Shown in pieces: positions 52,700 through 63,499 of a stretch of DNA of 64,000 nucleotides. The notes below the pieces were generated by a model. The model searched no databases. It was not told the DNA's origin and saw only the letters and a program-made list of their open reading frames with translations. Position numbers and translations under genes: made by a program. The stretch's first letter is position 1; every line of letters begins with the position of its first letter. Location of the stretch: the NCBI GenBank assembly GCA_963971405.1, contig OZ020490.1, positions 24,205,464-24,269,463 on the forward strand, in the 5' to 3' direction. The stretch comes from Psococerastis gibbosa. Lineage: Eukaryota; Arthropoda; Insecta; Psocodea; Psocidae.

Positions 52700-53860
52700 C
52701 GTGACCAAAGACCATATTGTCCGTGAATGCCTCGCATTGCAAAAGCTAAATATAGTTGCGGGTTGTTGTCGCAGGTACCTTGCCCTAAATCGGGTAGGTA
52801 CACAAGTACTCATCCCCGCATTTTACAGTTAGTCTTAATATTGCAACGGCTCCGATAGGTTCTAATTATTTACCTATTGTTAATTTACATTAATTTTATT
52901 AGTTGTGGTTGTAGTGTTCTCTTGTTTGTGTTATTATTCTTTATATTAAACAGTGTTTATTGTGCTCACCCCTGCTGTGATTCCTGCGGATACTTTGCAA
53001 GCCACGGACTCCAGCAGTAGATAAGTAGCGTAGCCTATTCACTTAAAACACATACACCCAGACACCTTACAGCACCACACTATACATTACATATTATAAT
53101 AGGTCTACCTACTGTACTACACCTTCACCGAGTGAGCAGAGTACGGTAGGCTTATTCTCTTATTCTCTTACCAAATCATATTAATTTTTTATACAGTCCA
53201 CTCTTTTCATAGGTACCTAAACCTTCAGGAGCGTAATTTGGAGTTCCTAGTTATTAGCTTATTAGGATACGCCCCTGTTGTGAGTTAGGTACTTATTTTA
53301 ATTTACTGAGTTATCGCAGAAAACCACACATATAATATACTATAGTACCATATTCTCTTTTCACGTATTTCCCGTGCAAAAGTTAACAAGTAGCTCACTT
53401 GAACTAATCGTTTCATCGTGCCCCCGCCATTTGCAAAGCGCCAACTAAACGGTTCCGACTACATCAGGTACAGGTAGGCTTCAATCTTAAGCGAGCTTTA
53501 GCATGCGAATAATAGCCTACCTTAAAGCCATAGGGTCATTAACATTCAAGTTGAAGTACATACTCGAGAAAAAAGCCTTAAGGCATCCACTCTCAACAAT
53601 GAACCACCCATTCGTTGTTCGCGATAAGTGCGTATTTCTAGTACAATACAACTTGCAATTTTGAGTCGATTGAGAGGAGTGTATTGTAGCGTTGAGGTTT
53701 TAAAATTGGCAGGTACCTTCTTTGAATGGGCTGACCTTGAGATGGCGCTATAGCTACATCATGGTCCCCATAAATAGCGATTCGCAAAAATGGTAATCAG
53801 TCTGAAACCGATTTGAATTTGGGTGTTGAAAGTTATGAATTATCCTGCTTGAGTAGTACA
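52700..53860. other. Unassigned sequence
   Basis: No exon or repeat family recognised by reading. Confidence 0.35.
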
Positions 53861-53867
53861 TCAGCCT

Positions 53868-54330
53868 TTGGTAAAAATTTATTCTATAAATGGCATTGTA
53901 AGCCCGCTGCAGACATGGGTTATGACTCGGAAGAGTGAGGAGCTGCTTGAAAGGTGGGAGCGTAAGATACTCCGAAAGGTGTATGGACCAGTGCAAAATC
54001 AGGGAGAGAGGGAGGGACAGAGATTCGTAGACATGATGAGCTCTACGCGATATACCGAGAACCTACGATAGTAGCCGAAGTCAAGAGAGCCCGCATCAGG
54101 TGACTAGGACACGAGGAATGAGTGCCAGACAACAGGGCTACAAGAGCAGCACTACACAAGATGGCCCAAGGGAGAAGACGAGTGGGACGACCACGCTTGT
54201 GATGGCTGGACGACGTCGAGGTGGATGTGGCGACCCATCGCGTCGATAACGGGCGAAGGAAAGCGCAGAACCGCGCAGGCTGGTGCGATGTGGCAGACCA
54301 GGCTAAGGCCCTTCACGGGCCGTAACGCAA
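53868..54330 (+). mobile_element. LINE reverse-transcriptase C-terminal fragment
   Basis: The plus strand gives QTWVMTRKSEELLERWERKI and LRKVYGPVQNQGE. After frame changes it gives YREPTIVAEVKRARI, GRRRVGRPRL, WLDDVEVDVA and RKAQNRAGWCDVADQAKALH. WVMTRK..LxxWERKILRKxYGPV, then RxxGRPRxxW and DRxxWR, is typical of insect non-LTR ORF2 ends. A lost glycine/frameshift after NQGE and an internal stop mark it as dead. Confidence 0.8.
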
Positions 54331-54430
54331 AGGAATAGTTGCATGTAAGTACGGTAGTAAGCCCGTTGCTAGTTGTTATGAATACAGAAAACTGTAGCAT
54401 GGCCTTTCTAGTTTAGTTAACACTGGGGTA

Positions 54431-54664
54431 TCCCATACCAAGTTGAATCCAGCGGACCAGAGCAGGTTCAAAGCTGCAGAAAAATTGGTCGTGTGCACAG
54501 TGCCGGTAGGGAAACATGGTAGGACTTGTCCTGGTCACCTCCGAACTAATCGTGTGACTTGACTGTGTTTCCCAAGTGGTTCGGAATCCACTATAATCAG
54601 GAGGTCCACTGGAGTCCTATGGGCCCACACCGTGGCCTGGGACTGTGTCAAACCATACTACTAC
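54431..54664 (+). mobile_element. 5S-headed SINE R3 with 13-bp duplication
   Basis: It begins TCCCATACCAAGTTGAATCC (a few head bases lost), has the core GGTTCGGAATCCACTATAA, and ends CAAACCATACTACTAC. The flanks TAACACTGGGGTA are identical at 54418-54430 and 54665-54677. Confidence 0.9.
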
Positions 54665-54677
54665 TAACACTGGGGTA

Positions 54678-55300
54678 AAACTTGGAAGCGAGCCAATGAG
54701 AAGACGAGTTACAAGTATTGGTCAATCTGCCCCTGTTCTAAATGTAGGGACACGGCTTGCTGTCGAGCCTCCTAGGTACTCTCTTTGAAGTCAACGGAGT
54801 ACGATCCTCTGACAATGCAGAGCTTGGCGTAACTTTTACTAGTACAAGCACTGCAATATGATTATCAGCCTCGAGGGTATTTCCAATTCACAAATTTGAC
54901 GATTTTACTTTATACCTTCTTGTCCATTACTTGATAGTATAATTAAACATAAATATACCGTATATTTATTTATATATTTAGACTACAAGCCTTTCCTCTT
55001 ACATTTACACTATACTGCATATTGCACGCTGAGACACCCCTATGACCAAGCCTTTTCCCATAGAATCAAGTCTTTAGAGATTGTTTGACTAGTATTTCAA
55101 TTAATAAAACTGCCAGTGAATAATTAATAGGAATAGGGGCTGGCCAGTGTCTGATTTCCCAATACGTTAAGCATGGAAGTTAGTTGGAATCCTGTTAAGT
55201 TCTTGATCTTACATCATTTCTTTCTAGTTCTTAATTGTATCACAATTAGACTTTATTCGAATGGAACCCAAGAAAATGCAGAGGCTACATGTACATTACT
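54678..55300. other. Unassigned sequence
   Basis: No gene or repeat recognised. Confidence 0.35.
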
Positions 55301-55307
55301 ACATTAC

Positions 55308-55470
55308 TTATTGGCGCCTGAGCGGTCCGGCGCTCCCCTTCGCCAGTAATCGACGCCAAGGGCCGCCAGATCCACCTCGACGGCGTCCCTCTCGTCTTGT
55401 CCCTTGAGGCACCTTGTATAAGGCTGCTCTTTTAGCCCTATGAGGTTCTGTAGGGACAGTTTTGGTCACT
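55308..55470 (-). mobile_element. LINE ORF2 tail fragment
   Basis: The minus strand reads RAKRAALYKVPQGTRREG in one frame and DAVEVDLAALGVDYWRRGAP with DRSGANK in another. It parallels the 54150-54280 tail (RAALHKMAQGRRRVGRPR, DDVEVDVA, RKAQNRAGW), with one frameshift between blocks. Confidence 0.6.
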
Positions 55471-55761
55471 AGGTTCGCTGACGACAAACCGATATCCATA
55501 TTATTCAAAATGGCCGCCGTTTGTATGTGAAAGCTAAGCTCTTAGCATCTAATTAATTCTTTTAATATTTTTAATAATATTTTTACTACGCCTGGACCTT
55601 ATTTCGCTGCATATAATTTATAATATAGATATATTCTCAATGATATATAGAAAAATATCACTTTAAAATAATACATAAATAAAATAATTTTAAAATAGTA
55701 TTGAGGCTTATGGAAAAATCAACTCTTTGATATCAGTGCAACTGGTGCTGCCACCTACAAA

Positions 55762-56245
55762 ATGACGTCACAAATGAACCTCATTGTCTCTTTTCGGCTA
55801 CTATCGTATGTTCTTGGTATATTGGTATATGGCGTAGAACTCATAGTTCCTACCGATGCGCCCTTCTCTCTCCCATCTAGAACCATTGTTTATGTGAATT
55901 TGCAAGTCTATGAGCTACGCACAATGAGGCCCCCCTTGCACAAATGCAGATTCTACACAACATACCTGCTGTGCACCGGACCGACGATTATACCAAAGGC
56001 AGCCCTTGGCCGTAGCTTGTGGAGACACAATACTTCTTATTGGTACCGGTACTCGATTTGCTACAACCGCCAAATATTGTGCATCCAATATCCTGCTACA
56101 ATATATTCAATAGCCTCTGTACATGATAGATTGCCTATATGCCTCTATGCCTCTATGAAATCATGGGAGCCCTAATTGTATTTTGTCTAATAATTGTATT
56201 TGTTGGAAATAAAGAATTGTTATTATTATTATTATTATTATTAAT
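55762..56245 (+). mobile_element. Unrecognised ORF then TTA tail, possible LINE end
   Basis: A 137-residue frame (55762-56175) has no recognised motif. It is followed 40 bp later by GGAAATAAAGAATTG and a TTA microsatellite (to about 56245), the format of a polyadenylated LINE or SINE 3' end. The frame may be chance. Confidence 0.3.
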
Positions 56246-57140
56246 AACAAATTGTTTTTTCTCAATATATGCACCTTGTCCGGGGTTACTGGTCAAGGAA
56301 AAAAGTGAGTGAAAAAGTGATTATATAATATAATGCAATACTCGTTTTGAACACATTTAAAAATTAAACCTTATTCATTTTAATGTATATTTCTAGGGCG
56401 ATATGTGTTTATATTACTATTTATATTTGCTACGACATCGTCGCGTCAGTATTGCCAACATCACAATTTAAAAAATTCAAAAATTTACTGTTCATTTAAT
56501 TTAAACAATTGAATTAATACTATCACGTGACATGGTATTATATTAACCCCGCTATTATAATAATACCAAATCGCCGCATGATCGGGCCGCTGTATGGGGT
56601 ACTATCAAGGTAGATAAAGAAGAAAAACCATTTTAAGCCGTAACCAACAACTTTCGCAGTTCGCTCTCCCCCCGTTCCTCCATCGCATCGTATCGGCTCC
56701 ATGGCTTGCCTTGCCCCCTTTTGTCCTTCATTCTTTACGTGCTTTACGTGACCGATACACATAAATCAGCCTTTTTTATTTTTCTGGAATTCAAGGAAAT
56801 TAACTTCCAGCGCATTTCCTGTGGTCGCCGTGACCCCGGCGGACAACCTCGTTCCTCTGCTCTCCCTCGGGCCACGCCCCCTGTTGTTAAGCCACCTTGA
56901 TCGAAGACATAGTTGACATTTTCCGCGAGACTGCGCGACCTATACCTGTCGCAGCCACATCATTACGCACTGAGTTACTGCCTACACTGCTAAGTAGGTT
57001 CCCTAAACAGGTGTGGGTATTCATGCTGTGCCAAGAAAATGTTGGCGGATGCTTGAGCTATCGGGGTCTGCCACCGCGAAGGAAGAACACACAAGCGTCG
57101 GCTCCCTGAGGAAACAGTGCCAATGCCAGAATCGTAGAAC
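56246..57140. other. Unassigned sequence
   Basis: A half-end of MITE family D is at about 56545-56600 (CGCTATTATAATAATACC, CGCCGCATGATCGGGCCGC). A GC-richer patch at 56650-57115 has overlapping short frames on both strands without recognisable domains. Confidence 0.3.
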
Positions 57141-57525
57141 CTAGAAGAGGAGAGGGTAAGGTATGGTTTTTATTGTACTTCGAAAAGGAAGATACCTCCA
57201 GGAAAAGATATGAATGGGCTTACATATTAATACGAGTAGGTACATTTTTAAAAATAACTCGTGGTGTAATGGACACAGTTTCACGACTTTAGCAGTAAAC
57301 TTGTAGTACCTAATGATGAAATAGGTATCTAACCTAATAAATTTCACCTTACTGTAGAAATGACTGAATACCTCATCTGCTTCCAAGGGGAAGGAAACGC
57401 CGATCAGCTTTTTAGCTGCAATGTCATTGAGGTAGAAAACCAAACCATGACATAGGAGGGAATGGGCCAGCTCTACTATGCGGCACGGCGTCAAATGACC
57501 TATCAGCCAAGGGTGGGCATTGACT
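57141..57525 (-). CDS. Possible exon, unrecognised
   Basis: The minus-strand frame reads SVNAHPWLIGHLTPCRIVEL, AHSLLCHGLVFYLNDIAAKK and LIGVSFPLEADEVFSHFYSKV, then becomes AT-rich. A possible acceptor TCATTCTTCAG precedes it (about 57526), and AGTAAGGT near 57355 could be a donor. The first 60 residues look protein-like, but no family was recognised and it could be a transposon remnant. Confidence 0.2.
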
Positions 57526-58005
57526 GAAGAATGAGAAGAAGATTTGCTACAATGGCAAATCTCTCAGCGAGTCAAACGGCCCGTGTGTATCGCGCCTCAT
57601 TGGGCATCATGCCAATAGAGAGTTTTGCCTACTCTGCAATTTGTGCGCGTGTGGACAAACCTTTATATTACACTGGTAGACAGTGGGTCTCCAGTCTGGG
57701 GGACTTTCGTAATGGCGTCTGCGGACTAGTGTGATGGTGGCACCTACGGTCATAAGTATGTTGTTGTCATATGCTGGAGTTTGGTAACAGGGTGGGCCAT
57801 GATATAATATTGATTGTGGGACTATTCGTGAGTTACGCCTTCACATGTTTGAGTACCTGTTGAACCTACAAGACGAATTATTGGGTATTGGTACGGTACC
57901 TGTCAGCAAGTTCGATCACCTAGTGTACTGTCTCATAGATTTGTTTTACACTGAAAGTAAATTATAACAAGAATACTTTCGGATAACCAATAAATACATT
58001 TTTTT
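57526..58005. other. Unassigned sequence
   Basis: No gene or repeat recognised. Confidence 0.3.
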
Positions 58006-58008
58006 TTT

Positions 58009-58334
58009 TTTTTTGCTTAACGGTTTACAGCCATCTGGCAAAAACTGCTATCGGGAGCTCACTGGACAACGAGGTTGCCCAGGGACCGTCTAAAACAGCT
58101 TGCCCAACGTCCTACCACTTTTGTCCGATACTCTCCAGGAAGCTGACCACCTCCATCAACACCTCTCTGTCCAAGTCCTGGAGCACATCCATGTATGTGA
58201 ACGGCGGAAACTTCCCCTGGTCCTGCAACCTGTTAATAAGCTTTGTCCTCTCCCGGCTGTAGAGGGGGCACTCAAAAGTGAAGTGGTCCGGAGTACCCTC
58301 TTGATCCCCACACAATAAGTACATCTGTTAACTC
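58009..58334 (-). mobile_element. LINE ORF2 C-terminus with zinc-knuckle-like end
   Basis: The minus strand has RCTYC in one frame and LLCGDQEGTPDHFTFECPLY, SRERTKLINRLQDQGKFPPF and LDREVLMEVVSFLESIGQKW-stop (about 58112) in another. CxxC...H(4)C followed by RxxL is the terminal motif of Jockey/R1-type ORF2. One frameshift splits the zinc motif. The 3' UTR (58111-58009) ends at a T-run that is its A-tail on the minus strand. Confidence 0.82.
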
Positions 58335-58759
58335 TAGTGATGTGCAAAATTGGTCTTGGTCTTGCGAAAAAGCCAAGACCGAGACCAAAACCATTCTTCT
58401 ACTCGCAAGACCAGGACCAAGACAGTATGAATGAGAACAAGACTAATACAAAGACCGACTATGCAAGATCAAGACTAAATACGCATAAGAAATAATATCT
58501 TAATGAACTTTTTTTAATTCAAAGATAGTAAATTTAGGTTTAAGAATGTTTGTTGAATAAAAATAAAATGTTTACAAAATGTTTTGAAAGATGTTCGATA
58601 AGAAATTATGGCAAGACCAAGCCTAAAACCAAAACCAAGACGAGGTAAGCAAGACCAAGACCGAGACCAGAGAGATTTGAGCTACACCAAGACCAAGACT
58701 GAAAAAGCAAGACCAAGACCAGGACTGTTCGAGTCTTGGTCTTGCTTTGCTCATCATTA
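58335..58759. mobile_element. hAT MITE with CAAGACC subrepeats
   Basis: The ends TAGTGATGTGCAAA and TTTGCTCATCATTA are imperfect inverted repeats; flanks GTTAACTC / GTTACTTC agree at six of eight. Both halves are filled with CAAGACCAAGACC-type words around an AT-rich centre, so the element folds on itself. It sits at the edge of the LINE fragment ending 58334. Confidence 0.75.
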
Positions 58760-59037
58760 GTTACTTCAACTTACGGGCCTAGAAATTGGAATCCCCGGTC
58801 TGTAAGTTGAATTAGAAACAAGCTTGTAGACGAATATGGTACGATATATGTATAATAGCGGGGCATTTTTGAGAAAGTTGGGTATTCTAGTGTCCCGAGC
58901 CGCCTTTTAGGTGCAACGGGACACTATTGGAAAACATGACTGTCCCATTCAAAACAAATCGGGTTTCACTTTTGGGATACGCCTAACCCAGCAGTCGTAG
59001 TACTAAGTGTATTGGCTATAGACTTAGGCCACGGGGC

Positions 59038-59276
59038 GCCGGCCGCCATACCAAGTTGAATCCAGCGGACCAGAGCAGGTTCAAAGCTGCAGATAAATTG
59101 GTCGTGTGCACGTGCCGGTAGGGAAACATGGTAGGACTTGTCCTGGTCACCTCCGAACTAATCGTGTGACTTCACTGTGTTTCCCAAGTGGTTCGGAATC
59201 CACTATAATCAGGAGGTCCACTGGAGTCTTATGGGCCCACACCGTGGCCTGGGACTGTGTCAAACCATGCTACTAC
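59038..59276 (+). mobile_element. 5S-headed SINE R3 with 13-bp duplication
   Basis: It starts GCCGGCCGCCATACCAAGTT, has GGTTCGGAATCCACTATAA, and ends AACCATGCTACTAC. The flanks TAGGCCACGGGGC (59025-59037) and TAGGCCATGGGGC (59277-59289) differ at one base. This is the most complete head among the R3 copies. Confidence 0.9.
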
Positions 59277-59289
59277 TAGGCCATGGGGC

Positions 59290-60610
59290 CCATATAACTG
59301 CCAAGGGCAATGCGACTATATAGCCATTTCTTTAGCAAAGTTCGCTATAACTGTAAGACTAATTCCCTACGTAATAATCCCAAGTTGCCCTTTTGGTTCA
59401 ATGGGACAATACTTGAAGACAGGGCTGTCCCATTAAAAACGAAACGGTTTTCACCTTGGGAATGTGTCTAACACAAAAATAATTAGCCCCAAAGAACTGT
59501 GAACCAAGAGTTATTAACTTGACCCCAAAAGGTCCATTGCCTGGGAAATATTTTTAATCAGTAATTTCTACAGTAAGATGAAATTTATTAGATACCTATT
59601 GCGTCATTAGGTACTACAAGTATACTGTTAGACAGTTAGTAACAAGGAAATCACTGAAGAAAGCAACGGAATGATGATTTTATTTTATACTGACTATTTT
59701 ATTTTATGCTTTACTTGTATTGTATAATTTAACGGAAATATATAATGTATTGTATTGTATTGAAGTGCCTGAGCATATTTTAAGGAAGCCCCATTGGGGT
59801 AAGCGTGCTCCGACCCCCAGTGAGGTGATTTTGCCCCCTACTTTTGGACATATTCCCCACAGAAATTGGGCACAAATTTCAAATTCCAATACTCAGAAAA
59901 CTAGAAATTAAAAAAAAAAATGGTCAAGAGTTACGTTGTCCGTCGTATATAAATGGTTTTGGTGATCTTGAAAAAGTGTGATGATTTAGAACTTGATACC
60001 TAGGTATACTACCCATTATTAAAAATAATAGATCTAAGCCTGAACTTATTTATGGAGGGGGGGGGGGGGGTGGATACAAGCGAAATGTACACTATATGGA
60101 ATAGGATTTAAATTTGTGCCACCTAGTGAAAATTTCTTAAAATATGCTCTGGTAAGTGCAAAGAAAATAAAAGACTTGCATTCATCGGCTAGGTCCTTAT
60201 CTACTCCGCTGACAAATTGGATCCCTATATCGGTTTCTGTTCCTTATAATACTAAATAATATAATAGATGAGCAATTAATTACACCAAGCAACGAAATTA
60301 AGAATTATTTATGGTAAAGCTGCGGAGTGAACGTAGTTGCCTAATTGCAATCCTGCAGGCGTTGTCCACAGTTCTAAAGGGACCACGTACATTTTTCCTA
60401 TATCGGTCTCAATGGGCGAGCATTTCCATAAGCTCTTCTTCTTCAAGTTACACCCGGATGATGGCTGGTTGGCAACAAGATATATTCCATAAGCTAAGCA
60501 AATAAAAATCTTCTTCTGTCATACCAGTAGAAACTAGTGATATATATTTAATAAAAATAGTTGGGACACTGTTGATTTCTTTTTTTCATTTTCGTACCTA
60601 ACCAAGTATA
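59290..60610. other. Unassigned sequence
   Basis: A G-run of about 14 at 60057 and short complementary frames at 59704-59911 were seen. No gene or complete element recognised. Confidence 0.3.
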
Positions 60611-60618
60611 AGTACAAG

Positions 60619-60777
60619 CAGGCCGTAACCAGGTTTTTTTCGGGGGGGGGGGCGTTTCTGAAATTTCATTGGATTATACATAGGGGTTTTTATTTTTCCT
60701 CTCAAAATCCGATTCTATCTAGTATCACGCCATTTCCGGGGGGGGGGGGGTTTGATCCCCCCTTGGGTACGGTCTTG
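60619..60777. mobile_element. hAT-like G-run element
   Basis: The ends CAGGCCGTAACCAGG and CTTGGGTACGGTCTTG are imperfect inverted repeats related to those at 28160 and 49265. G-runs near 60642 and 60740 and TTTCCTCTCAAAATCCGATT lie inside. No target duplication was found. Confidence 0.55.
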
Positions 60778-61250
60778 GTTTTTCGGGTGGGTTTGTTTCA
60801 GAAATTTCATTGGATAGATATTACATCAATCAATCAATATAATATAATCATACTGTATGTACATTTGAGAGACAAAAAATACTGTGGACCCGATAGGCCG
60901 TGGCCCGTGATGGGTCCAGAACAACTGTTATTGTTAATACTAATTATAATAATAGTTAATAGGAAATCCAAACAATAAAATAGGAAATATAAATAAGTTA
61001 GTAGGGAGCATAATATTTAATTGTAGTTAGGAACTATTTGTGATAAATATTCTGAGTTGTTAGAATTTAGGAATTGGCTAATTTGAGTCTGGAAATATTT
61101 AATATTTGATACCTGTAGTGGTTATATTTCATCTGGTAGTCTATTGTAAGCTAAGATAGATAAATATGCATATATATAGTAGTTTTTATTTCTCCTCTCA
61201 AAATTCGATTCTATCTAGAATCAAGTCATTTCATTTCGGGGGGGGGGGGG
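60778..61250. mobile_element. Second G-run copy split by LINE 3' end
   Basis: CAGAAATTTCATTGGAT (to about 60815) and TTTATTTCTCCTCTCAAAAT, CGATTCTATCTAGAATCAAG and a G-run (61178-61245) are the two halves of the sequence just to the left. Between them, about 60830-61170 in minus orientation, lies a LINE 3' end with a GGACCCG..GGGTCC hairpin like that at 5085-5520. Confidence 0.65.
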
Positions 61251-61439
61251 AGGCTCTTAACTTATGCCAGTGCATTTACAGTCTAAACCGCCCTTCTTTA
61301 TACGCCAGCAAATGTTCAATCATCTATGTCTTAACATAAAACTTACATAATGCGTAGATTTGTCATAGTTTGCACTAAGCCTAGGTTCAAAAGTAGTTGC
61401 CCTTCCTATTGCCCTACCAGGTCAGTATGATCGTAAGTT

Positions 61440-61822
61440 ACATTATTTCACCTTTTCTCCTCTATATTACCACCTGTGAATATAAGTTTACCTTGCAGTC
61501 AGCATGGTATTGTGTATATATTAACAATATTTATTTAAAATGTTTCAGTTGCCCTTGCAATTAGTTTGATTTTAGTAAAAGCTCAAACTGAAGCATTTAA
61601 AAAGACAGTCTTTAAGCTGGGACAATAAGAACACAAGGAGAACATTATTTTACCTTTTCTCTATATTACCACCAGTGAATATATAAGTTTACTCTGCAGT
61701 CAGCATTGTATTGTGCATTTATTAACATTATTTATTTAGAAAAAAAGTTTCAGTTGCCCTTGCAATTAGTTTGAATTTAGTTCCAACTAAACAATTTAAA
61801 AGATACTTGAAGCTGGGACATG
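61440..61822. repeat. Tandem duplication, about 202-bp unit
   Basis: ACATTATTTCACCTTTTCTC (61440) and ACATTATTTTACCTTTTCTC (61642) start two copies sharing CAGTCAGCAT, TTTCAGTTGCCCTTGCAATT and AAGCTGGGACA. The copies are diverged by point changes and small indels. Confidence 0.82.
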
Positions 61823-62776
61823 AAATATATATTTGAAATGAAATACATTTGAAATATATTTATCATACAATACAAAATGAAATTAATTATACAACAAACC
61901 CACTAAGAAATTAACAATTTTCCTACTAAATATATATATGTATAAATTCCTCCGTGGGCACATCAATCAAAACCTATGAAAGGTTTGTGTGATTGAAATT
62001 GTGATGTTTTAACATAAGAATTATCCTTTTACTTTTAGGGCGAGCGCGACCGAAATTACCGAGTGAGGTGAGAATAGCTGAAGAAGAAGGTTTTAAATAC
62101 CTCATGGCTAAGGACATTCGTGACGGACGATATAATTTACAATGTAGTGGTTAGTTGTCTGTCCATAGCCATGAGCCTAGGCAAAGATAAGCGAATCTTC
62201 TTGTGTTAGGCCTAGGGCGTAACACCAGGATTTTGCAGACGATTACATAACAAACAGTGCAGAGGATCATTTGCTATGCCAGTCCGCAGGCACAGACCTT
62301 CATTGGATTGTCCTGCCATCGCGTTTTTTTATATTTTTCAATGAAGGACTAAAAAGGAATACCCAACTACTACGCCTATGCGGCAGTTGTCTTGAGTAAA
62401 AGAGCTGTAGATAGGACGATGGCCGCCTGGGTTGGATGAAGACTAATCTGGACGGCCTTGTTCCCATATACATAAATTATTACGAACTGGAGTAAAGTCA
62501 TTACATTGATGCTAACTCGTCTTTGCTGGAATTTTCTGGAAAATAATTGTAATACGGTATCGTGATAATATTAGTTGATAGGGATATCAAAGGAGCGGCG
62601 TTACAAGTTAAGTAATGGTGCCCTTTATTGTCTGCGATCACCTTCAACATTCGGCTTCAGCCATTCTCACCTCTTGTCCCAGCTTCAAGTGACTTTTTAA
62701 GTGTTTTGGTTAGAACTTTTACTAAATTCAAAACACCAGGTCCCAGTTGCTGACCTGCAGCAACGTCAAAGTGAAC
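61823..62776. other. Unassigned sequence
   Basis: No gene or repeat recognised. Confidence 0.3.
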
Positions 62777-63494
62777 CAGGGGTTCCCAACCTTTTTTGTC
62801 CGTGGACCACTTGATTATTTTATGATTTTCCGTGGACCACCATGGCTGAGATAGGAAAATCGTCAAATTCTAGGACCAAGATCAAATAGTTTGTGTTGTT
62901 TCCAACGCCTGCTTTCAGCATTTCTGCTTTAAGCAACCCTGTCAGCCTGGCGGGGGGAGTGAGTCTGTTTGTTAACTTGAGGCACCCTACGGGCAGACTC
63001 TTTCACCTCGGGGAAAAGGGGAGTTGACTGACAGGGTGGACCTCCTGATTATAGTGGATTCTGAACCACTTGGACAACATAGTAAAGCTACACGATTAAA
63101 TCGGAGGTGACCAGGACTCGACACGCACGTAGACTTTCTGGTTTAGTCTCAGCGCGTTATCATGTCCCACCATGTTCCCCTGTCAACGCTGTGCACTCTA
63201 CCAAGTTTGCCGCAGTTTGAAACATGCTCTGCTCTCATGGAATCAACATGGTAAGGCCGTTGGCAAAACTATCAAATAGTTTGTGCCTGCAATTAGCCTA
63301 CTAAATACGTGCTAATATTTTATTAAATGTTTGGGACTGATATCGGTTAGATTTTATACTGTAGTTCTGTGCCAAGACTTACTGTATTTTACTAATTACC
63401 AATAACTCAGCTGTTTTATTTTGTTATTCCTTACTTTCCTCCGTGAACCATTTGATATACAGTATGTCTGTGGACCACAGTTTGGGAACCCCTG
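62777..63494. mobile_element. hAT non-autonomous element, nested SINE
   Basis: The ends CAGGGGTTCCCAACCTTTTT and CAGTTTGGGAACCCCTG are classic hAT terminal repeats, each followed inward by GTGGACCAC words. The 8-bp flanks are poorly conserved (four of eight). Removing the inner SINE (62896-63270) and one duplication leaves about 330 bp with no transposase. Confidence 0.82.
62896..63270 (-). mobile_element. 5S-headed SINE R4 with 15-bp duplication
   Basis: On the minus strand it starts GCCAACGGCCTTACCATGTT, runs through GGTTCAGAATCCACTATAA and CACCCTGTCAGTCAACTCCC, and ends GAAATGCTGAAAGCAGGCGT. The flanks ATCAAATAGTTTGTG are identical at 62881-62895 and 63271-63285. It retroposed into the middle of a hAT element. 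Confidence 0.92.
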
Positions 63495-63499
63495 ATCTA

